This document shows, in pieces, positions 5,648 to 10,304 of a stretch of 10,304 bases of DNA (position 1 is its first letter; each line of letters begins with the position of its first letter). Made by a program: the position numbers and the translations under genes. This DNA is from Bacillota bacterium (lineage in GTDB: Bacteria; Bacillota; Clostridia; Lachnospirales; Lachnospiraceae): the NCBI GenBank assembly GCA_023387655.1, contig JAEWHR010000190.1, forward strand, positions 1-10,304, written 5' to 3'. The notes under the pieces are model-generated. The model was not told the DNA's origin and ran no database searches. It saw only the letters and a list, made by a program, of their open reading frames with translations.

Positions 5648-6667
5648 ATGGATACAAAGAAAAGTATATTAATATTAACGACTGGTGGGACGATAGCCTC
5701 TCTTAACAGTAACGAAGGCCTTGCTCCTGGCTTAAGTGGCTCTGATCTAGGGGGCTTTCTTGCTGGGATTTCAGAAAATTACCTTATTACAATTAAGGAC
5801 ATTTTAAATTTAGACAGTTCTAATATTCAGCCAGAAGAATGGATGTTTATTGCAAAAAATATTTACGATAACCATAGCTCTTACGATGGTATCGTTGTAA
5901 CTCATGGTACTGACACAATGGCATATACCACCTCCGTTCTTTCATTTATGTTAAAGAACCTTCCTATCCCAGTGGTATTTACTGGTTCTCAGCTTCCACT
6001 TACACATCCGCTTACCGATGCTATGGACAATCTACGATATGCGCTTGCTATGGCAGCAACCGGAATACCTGGCATTTATCTTGCATTTCATAGGAAAGTT
6101 ATTTTAGGATGTCGTGCTGTTAAAGTTCGAACAACAGGTTTTGATGCCTTTGAAAGTGTTAATTATCCACTGATAGCAACCATAGATGCCAATGGCTTCA
6201 ATATTAATACAAATGCAATACAGCCAATCACCGGAAAAGTAGTTTATAAAGAAAAACTTTGTAATAATGTATTCTTAATAAAGTTAACACCAGGATTAAA
6301 TCCAGAAATTTTCGATATGCTGGTAGAGATGAACTACAAAGGCATTGTTATTGAGGCGTTTGGTTCCGGTGGCTTACATTTCGTAAATCGAAATCTATTG
6401 GAAAAATTAAAAAAATTAGTGGATATCGGAATACCAATTGTTGTTTCAAGCCAGTGTCTTTATGAACGAAGTGACTTATCCATCTATCAAGCAGGGCAGT
6501 TAGCACTAAAGCAAGGCGTAATTCCTGCATATGATATGACTACAGAAGCTGCTGTTACAAAACTTATTTGGGCGCTTGGTCAGTCGAATGACGAAGAAGA
6601 AATTCGTAAAATGTTCCAGACAAATTATGCGGGAGAGATTAATTTAAATAAACCCTCACATGTATAA
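5648..6667 (+). CDS. L-asparaginase (type I-like, cytoplasmic)
   Basis: A 339-residue enzyme that hydrolyses L-asparagine to aspartate and ammonia. There is no signal peptide, which with the length fits the cytoplasmic AnsA type. The start at ATG 5648 is preferred because AGGGG (5637-5641) is 6 bases upstream; ATG 5642 directly abuts that site. The N-terminal TTGGTIAS holds the nucleophile T15. THGTDTMAYT holds the second catalytic pair T88-D89. AVKVRTTGFDAF supplies the lysine K159, completing the Thr-Asp-Lys triad at nearly the E. coli spacing. VFTGSQLPL follows the second motif, and the smaller C-terminal domain spans roughly 190-339 with GSGGLH. It is probably monocistronic: its own promoter is upstream and a strong terminator lies 23 bp downstream. 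Related glutaminases share the fold, but asparaginase is the better match. Confidence 0.93.
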   Translation: MDTKKSILILTTGGTIASLNSNEGLAPGLSGSDLGGFLAGISENYLITIKDILNLDSSNIQPEEWMFIAKNIYDNHSSYDGIVVTHGTDTMAYTTSVLSFMLKNLPIPVVFTGSQLPLTHPLTDAMDNLRYALAMAATGIPGIYLAFHRKVILGCRAVKVRTTGFDAFESVNYPLIATIDANGFNINTNAIQPITGKVVYKEKLCNNVFLIKLTPGLNPEIFDMLVEMNYKGIVIEAFGSGGLHFVNRNLLEKLKKLVDIGIPIVVSSQCLYERSDLSIYQAGQLALKQGVIPAYDMTTEAAVTKLIWALGQSNDEEEIRKMFQTNYAGEINLNKPSHV

Positions 6668-6689
6668 TCATAATTTCATATGATGATAT

Positions 6690-6722
6690 TGGAGTATTCA
6701 TAATGAATACTCCAGTTTTTTA
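6690..6722 (+). terminator. Rho-independent terminator after the asparaginase gene
   Basis: A perfect inverted repeat at 6690-6714 (arms TGGAGTATT and AATACTCCA around CATAATG) is followed by G and six T. It sits 23 bp after the asparaginase stop. The T-tract is also the start of the first unit of the tandem array that follows. Confidence 0.88.
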
Positions 6723-6862
6723 TAAAAGGATACCAGCTTTTTATAAAGCGAGACCGTTTTTTATTAAGCAAGACAGTTTTTCATAAAGCAAGAACAGTTT
6801 TTTATAAAGCGAGAACAGTTTTTCATAAAGCGAGACACTTGTTTTCATAAAGCGAGACACTT
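6715..6862. repeat. Seven tandem 20-23 bp repeats upstream of glmS
   Basis: Seven head-to-tail units begin at 6715, 6736, 6756, 6776, 6797, 6818 and 6841, with lengths of 21, 20, 20, 21, 21, 22-23 and 22 bases. The consensus is GTTTTTTATAAAGCGAGACA. Each carries a T-tract of four to six bases, an ATAAAGC core and a GAGA-like stretch. There is no unique spacer, so this is not a CRISPR array. The repeat is noncoding and lies between a terminator and the glmS -35 element, which overlaps the edge of the array. A period of about two helical turns with phased T-tracts suggests intrinsic curvature or side-by-side protein sites. I see no other gene in this gap. Confidence 0.85.
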
Positions 6863-6863
6863 G

Positions 6864-6892
6864 TTGACTTTATGATTACTTTCTTGTAGAAT
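6864..6892 (+). promoter_or_regulatory. glmS promoter
   Basis: TTGACT (6864-6869) and TAGAAT (6887-6892) with a 17-base spacer each match the sigma-A consensus at five of six positions. The predicted transcript start near 6899 gives a leader of about 255 bases, long enough to contain the whole glmS ribozyme. Confidence 0.75.
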
Positions 6893-6946
6893 GTTGATGT
6901 CAGTCCAAGACAATAACCCGACAGAAATGTCTTCTCCAAACAAATA

Positions 6947-7122
6947 GGAGATAAAATTAGCGCCATGTACCTCTATTGGACGGGAAATTTAGAGGTTAAC
7001 GAGGTAGGGAGTTAGCGAATTTTCGGCGGATGCTCTCTCGTACGGTTTGAGTGCGTAAGGTACTGAAAAAATGGCAGGTAACTGCAGCACAACAGCAGTA
7101 CTATCAAACAACAATGTAATAG
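6947..7122 (+). ncRNA. glmS ribozyme: glmS ribozyme riboswitch
   Basis: A self-cleaving RNA in the glmS leader that uses glucosamine-6-phosphate as cofactor. Cleavage lowers the glmS mRNA when the product is abundant. The signature TTA-GCGCC is at 6957-6964, with predicted cleavage between A6959 and G6960. The strongly conserved core GAATTTTCGGCGGATG is at 7017-7032. Supporting helices are visible: ACCTCT (6969-6974) with AGAGGT (6991-6996), and GGGAG (7007-7011) with CTCTC (7033-7037). The 3' part, with a GTAC/GTAC pairing and an A-rich stretch leading into ATGGCAGGT, also fits the family. The position directly between the promoter and the glmS start is as expected. The outer limits are approximate. 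Confidence 0.93.
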
Positions 7123-7153
7123 CACTTTGACAACTAAAAAAAGGAGAAAATTT

Positions 7154-9001
7154 ATGTGTGGTATTATTGGATTTACCGGGCACTTAAATTCGGCCGAGGT
7201 ACTGCTTAAGGGACTCGGAGAATTAGAGTATCGCGGTTATGACAGTGCAGGGATTGCATGTTTTATGGACGGAGGAATTCATGTAATCAAATCCGTAGGA
7301 AAGGTAGCTGCATTAAAGGAGAAAGTTCCTGCTACATTTACCTCTTCTTGCGGTATAGGGCATACCAGATGGGCTACTCATGGTGGGGTATCCGAAGTGA
7401 ATGCTCACCCACATTCCTGTGGAAAGGTTACTTTAATTCACAATGGTATTATTGAGAATTATCATGAACTAGAAAATGAACTTAAACTAGGTGGACGCCA
7501 TCCAATTTCTCAAACAGATACCGAGATAGCTGCAATGTTAATTGATAGCTTATATGACGGTGATGCCTATAAAACAATCAAGGCAGCTGTAGATAAATTG
7601 GAAGGAGCTTATGGATTCTGCATTTTATTTTCAGATCAACCTGACGTAATCTACTGCATACGAAAAGGCAGCCCGCTTGTTGCCTGTAGCACAGAACAAG
7701 GCTCCGTAGTCGCTTCGGATATGGTAGCACTACTTCGTTATTCGAAGGATTATTTCGTATTGCCTGAATTTCATATTGCAAAACTTACGAAGACTTCCAT
7801 TACGCTTACCGACTTAGACGGAGAGCTTGTTGAACCAGAAATGTTAAGCGTTACCTGGGATATGTCAGCAGCTCAAAAGAATGGCTTTAAACACTACATG
7901 TTAAAAGAAATTTATGAACAACCAGAAGCAATTACACGTACAATTGCTCCTAGAATCAAAAAGTATACTTCAAAAGACGATTCCAAGAAAGAGTATCTTC
8001 TTCCAGATTTAACTTGCGATAATATTCCTGATTCCTTATTTTCTGATATCAATCGAATCATCATTACAGCCTGCGGTACCGCTATGCATGCCGGATTAAT
8101 GGGCAAGGTGTTAATTGAACGCCTTCTTCGCATTCCTGTAACTGTGGATATTGCATCAGAGTTTCGTTATCAGGATCCGATTATGGATCAAAATACTTTA
8201 GTGATAACAGTATCTCAATCTGGAGAAACTGCAGATACTTTAGCTGCATTAAGGCTTGCTCATGAGATGGGTGCAAAAACTCTATCCATTGTAAATGTAA
8301 AAGGTTCCGCTATAGCAAGAGAGAGCGACTATGTGTTCTATACTCATGCAGGTCCAGAAATTGCAGTTGCAAGTACAAAAGCTTACACTGCCCAGCTTTC
8401 TGCCTTTTATGTGCTAGCCTTCCGTTTTGCCTATGCAAAAGGTTGTCTTACAAAATACGAAGTATCCAATTATCTTCAACAATTGTATGATGTTGTACCA
8501 GCAATCGAAGAGGTATTAAAACATGCTGATTACTTTAAGAAAATCAGCAAAGAGCTTATCCATACAGAAAATCTATTCTTCATAGGACGTGGCATGGATT
8601 CTGCTCTTGCTTGCGAAGGTTCTATTAAGTTAAAGGAAATAACCTATATTCATTCCGAAGCCTATGCTGCTGGTGAGTTAAAACATGGTACTCTTTCCTT
8701 AATTACAGAAGGAATTCCTGTCATTGCATTAGCTACTCAATCTACTGTATTATCAAAGATGGTTTCTAATATGAAAGAAGTCCGCGCAAGAGGAGCTATG
8801 GTTATCTGTATTACAACAGCAGATGCAGTAATTGAGAATTCCCTCTATGATTTCCGCATTGACATTCCTGCTACAGAGGATATCTTTGCTCCTTACACTG
8901 CTGCCGTAGCTCTACAGATGATTGCATATTATACTTCTGCTTCAAGAGGTTTGGATGTTGATCAACCACGTCATTTAGCAAAATCAGTGACAGTAGAGTA
9001 A
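7154..9001 (+). CDS. glmS: Glutamine-fructose-6-phosphate aminotransferase (isomerising)
   Basis: Makes glucosamine-6-phosphate from fructose-6-phosphate and glutamine, the first committed step toward UDP-GlcNAc and peptidoglycan. It is cytoplasmic and 615 residues long, close to the usual 600-615. The ATG at 7154 is fixed by AAGGAG (7141-7146) with 7 bases of spacing, and because the protein must begin Met-Cys: the exposed Cys (MCGIIGF) is the glutaminase nucleophile. The N-terminal glutamine amidotransferase domain (1 to about 220) shows GHTRWATHGG and HNGIIENY. Two SIS sugar-isomerase domains follow: the first with TACGTAMHAG and SQSGETADTLAALR, the second with FIGRGMDSALACEGSIKLKEITYIHSEAYAAGELKHG. 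The C-terminal PRHLAKSVTVE is the conserved tail with the catalytic Lys. It is monocistronic, with its own promoter, ribozyme and terminator. No domain or key residue appears to be missing. Confidence 0.98.
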   Translation: MCGIIGFTGHLNSAEVLLKGLGELEYRGYDSAGIACFMDGGIHVIKSVGKVAALKEKVPATFTSSCGIGHTRWATHGGVSEVNAHPHSCGKVTLIHNGIIENYHELENELKLGGRHPISQTDTEIAAMLIDSLYDGDAYKTIKAAVDKLEGAYGFCILFSDQPDVIYCIRKGSPLVACSTEQGSVVASDMVALLRYSKDYFVLPEFHIAKLTKTSITLTDLDGELVEPEMLSVTWDMSAAQKNGFKHYMLKEIYEQPEAITRTIAPRIKKYTSKDDSKKEYLLPDLTCDNIPDSLFSDINRIIITACGTAMHAGLMGKVLIERLLRIPVTVDIASEFRYQDPIMDQNTLVITVSQSGETADTLAALRLAHEMGAKTLSIVNVKGSAIARESDYVFYTHAGPEIAVASTKAYTAQLSAFYVLAFRFAYAKGCLTKYEVSNYLQQLYDVVPAIEEVLKHADYFKKISKELIHTENLFFIGRGMDSALACEGSIKLKEITYIHSEAYAAGELKHGTLSLITEGIPVIALATQSTVLSKMVSNMKEVRARGAMVICITTADAVIENSLYDFRIDIPATEDIFAPYTAAVALQMIAYYTSASRGLDVDQPRHLAKSVTVE

Positions 9002-9010
9002 GTTTTGTCT

Positions 9011-9044
9011 AAAAAGGATGGGAAACTTTTCCCATCCTTTTATT
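9011..9044 (+). terminator. Terminator of glmS, probably bidirectional
   Basis: A 13-bp inverted repeat (arms AAAGGATGGGAAA at 9013-9025 and its complement at 9028-9040) lies 10 bp after the glmS stop, with a T-rich 3' side on the plus strand. On the minus strand the same stem ends in five T, so it can also stop transcription of the convergent coiled-coil gene. Confidence 0.9.
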
Positions 9045-9155
9045 AGTATTATTATACTCTCATATTTCTCTACTAATTAACTAACTTTACTTCTTCCTTG
9101 TTCTATTATTTCATAAGAGTTATCTTCATCTGAAAAATGCTTATCTTATAATTAA

Positions 9156-9191
9156 GACTATGATTGTCTTTATGACTATGATTATCTTTCG
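9156..9191. repeat. Two-copy 18-bp tandem repeat
   Basis: The unit GACTATGATTGTCTTTAT at 9156-9173 is directly followed by GACTATGATTATCTTTCG at 9174-9191, matching at 15 of 18 positions. It lies in the 215-bp noncoding gap between the converging glmS and coiled-coil genes. The rest of that gap is AT-rich with no gene seen. Confidence 0.6.
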
Positions 9192-9216
9192 AAAATATTT
9201 CTTTAATTTCTTTTAA

Positions 9217-10071
9217 CTATATAAGAACATCTACGCGCTTATCATACCAATTTTCCCTGTCTTTTTGTTTCTCATCTTTATCAACTTGCTCAGGATTATT
9301 CGCGTTTTCTTTTGCTGCTTTAACTTCCTCTTGCTTCTCTTTTGAAGATACAGTATATTTCGTATCCTTACTCTGGCTTATTAACTCATCCTTTTGATTT
9401 TTCACAAGTTTATTCAGCTTTCCTAGTTTCTCACTAAACTTCATATCTAGCTTAGATAATCTTTGATTTGCTTCCGATACATTATTAGAAAGACTCTCGC
9501 TAACTCCACCTGCCCTTGCCATGGATAATTCTAGTTCTTTTGAAGCAACCTTTAACTCTCCTTTGGTCTTTACTTTTAAACGGTTAAGTGAACCAACTTC
9601 TGACATCACCGTGGATGCCTCTGTAAGGAAATTCTGATGTAAGCGATTTTGGTATTCCTCTTCTGTAATATCCTTTTGATTCGTTGCTGATTCTTTTTGT
9701 CTTTTTTCAATTTCTTTTTGAGTCTTTTCTTTTTCAAGCTGCTGTAATTGCTGTTGCCTTGCAACAATTTGATCTTTTATACCATTAATCTGTTCTTGAA
9801 TTTCTTTTCTTTTCGCTAGTTTTTCTTCTACTGTTAACTCTTCATTCGTACTCAATGAATTTAATTCTTCTTGATACGCTCTATACTGTTCCTTAAGAGA
9901 CTCTAAGAAAGAATCCTCTTGCTTATGAAATCCTAAATCAGCAGCGAGAATGCTACTTCTTTCTTCATTTTTCTTATTATCCTCTTGTGATACTATTCCT
10001 TTCGTATATCGATTCTGTCCAAAGGAAAGTGACGAAGTACAAGAATAATCTTGAGTAACGTCTATTTTCAA
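9217..10071 (-). CDS. Coiled-coil protein of unknown function
   Basis: A 284-residue highly charged protein that I do not recognise. There is no signal peptide and no membrane segment, so it is probably cytoplasmic. Two long heptad-like stretches rich in Glu, Lys, Gln and Leu cover about residues 50-140 (including EEKLAKRKEIQEQINGIKDQI and QQQLQQLEKEK) and 157-235 (LNRLKVKTKGELKVASKELEL, then a section with NQRLSKLDMKFSEKLGKLNKLVK). The C-terminal 50 residues are hydrophilic and probably disordered, ending in WYDKRVDVLI. The start is taken as TTG 10071: the ribosome binding site GAGGGGTG (10078-10085) has 6 bases of spacing to it. GTG 10080 overlaps that site and cannot be used with it. It has its own promoter and shares the bidirectional terminator with glmS, so it is probably a single-gene unit. 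A structural or scaffold role is a guess from composition only. Confidence 0.8.
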   Translation of the reverse strand: MKIDVTQDYSCTSSLSFGQNRYTKGIVSQEDNKKNEERSSILAADLGFHKQEDSFLESLKEQYRAYQEELNSLSTNEELTVEEKLAKRKEIQEQINGIKDQIVARQQQLQQLEKEKTQKEIEKRQKESATNQKDITEEEYQNRLHQNFLTEASTVMSEVGSLNRLKVKTKGELKVASKELELSMARAGGVSESLSNNVSEANQRLSKLDMKFSEKLGKLNKLVKNQKDELISQSKDTKYTVSSKEKQEEVKAAKENANNPEQVDKDEKQKDRENWYDKRVDVLI

Positions 10072-10112
10072 GAAAAACACCCCTCATTCTATGTATTATA
10101 TTCTTTTATCCT

Positions 10113-10141
10113 AACATAAACTCTATCATACATATCGTCAA
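10113..10141 (-). promoter_or_regulatory. Promoter of the coiled-coil gene
   Basis: On the minus strand, TTGACG (10136-10141) and TATGTT (10113-10118) are separated by 17 bases, about 40 bases before the TTG start. The -35 matches at five of six positions and the -10 at four of six. Confidence 0.5.
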
Positions 10142-10206
10142 CTTTTCCTAAATATTAACTATTTCATAAAAGATTGAGAATACGCATGATACTACTTTCT
10201 CTGGGT

Positions 10207-10220
10207 ATCCTATGTAGGAT
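10207..10220. other. Short perfect palindrome upstream of the coiled-coil gene
   Basis: ATCCTA and TAGGAT flank a 2-base centre about 66 bp upstream of the predicted -35 element. It could be a regulator site, but a 6-bp arm also occurs by chance. I see no gene or other signal in the remaining bases from 10142 to the end of the window. Confidence 0.25.
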
Positions 10221-10304
10221 TCTTAATGGAATTTTAATTGTATTTTTTAATATATCTCTCTATAATATTATCTATTATGTCAACTGATTCTAAATTTGAA
10301 AAAT

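Noticed and set aside
6715..6862. CRISPR-like array
   Set aside because: The units are contiguous with no unique spacers, the unit is only about 21 bp, and no cas gene is nearby.
7127..7153. Upstream extension of glmS to a TTG codon
   Set aside because: It would bury the catalytic N-terminal Cys, while ATG 7154 has AAGGAG at ideal spacing.
6989..7183. 64-residue minus-strand reading frame
   Set aside because: It lies across the glmS ribozyme, whose conserved RNA core explains the sequence; no ribosome binding site.

Overview
This window looks like a chromosomal segment of a low-GC Gram-positive anaerobe of the Clostridia, most likely Lachnospiraceae (Lachnoclostridium phytofermentans-like). 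That placement rests on AT-rich codon use, strong AGGAGG-type ribosome binding sites, a glmS ribozyme ahead of glmS, and the mix of families. It is inference; no database was searched. There is one mobile element and six host genes.

Region 1 (about 1-1810): an IS3-family insertion sequence with orfA and orfB on the plus strand. They are joined by a textbook -1 slippery run, and orfB has an intact DD(35)E catalytic triad. Unusually, both ends carry arrays of one short box: five copies on the left, and four inverted copies on the right at an exact 33-bp period. The ends therefore resemble multi-site transposons (Tn7/Mu type) more than a standard IS3 element with one terminal repeat per side.

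Region 2 (1819-3696, minus strand): a likely two-gene operon. The first gene is a compact GltD/PreT-type FAD/NAD(P) oxidoreductase with cysteine-rich iron-sulfur motifs. The second is a 209-residue protein whose layout matches flavin-dependent thymidylate synthase (ThyX), but with the RHR signature replaced. The IS lies about 8 bp beyond the stop of this operon and is convergent with it.

Region 3 (3806-5410, minus strand): a CapA-family lipoprotein with nine 12-residue acidic repeats between its lipobox and its metallophosphatase-like domain. It is divergent from region 4, with a good sigma-A-type promoter for each direction in the shared 237-bp gap.

Region 4 (5648-6667, plus strand): a type I-like L-asparaginase ending at a strong terminator. 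A roughly 21-bp tandem array of phased T-tracts follows, then a clean promoter, a complete-looking glmS self-cleaving riboswitch and glmS (7154-9001). A hairpin after glmS can terminate transcription from both sides.

Region 5 (9217-10071, minus strand): a charged coiled-coil protein of unknown function, with its promoter upstream.

Three genes (capA-like, asparaginase, coiled-coil) have an in-frame start codon directly against the Shine-Dalgarno sequence. In each, a second start 6 to 9 bases downstream has proper spacing, and I chose that one. The glmS, asparaginase and oxidoreductase genes are housekeeping nitrogen or amino-sugar metabolism. The unusual material is the IS end architecture, the divergent ThyX-like protein, and the repeat array ahead of glmS.
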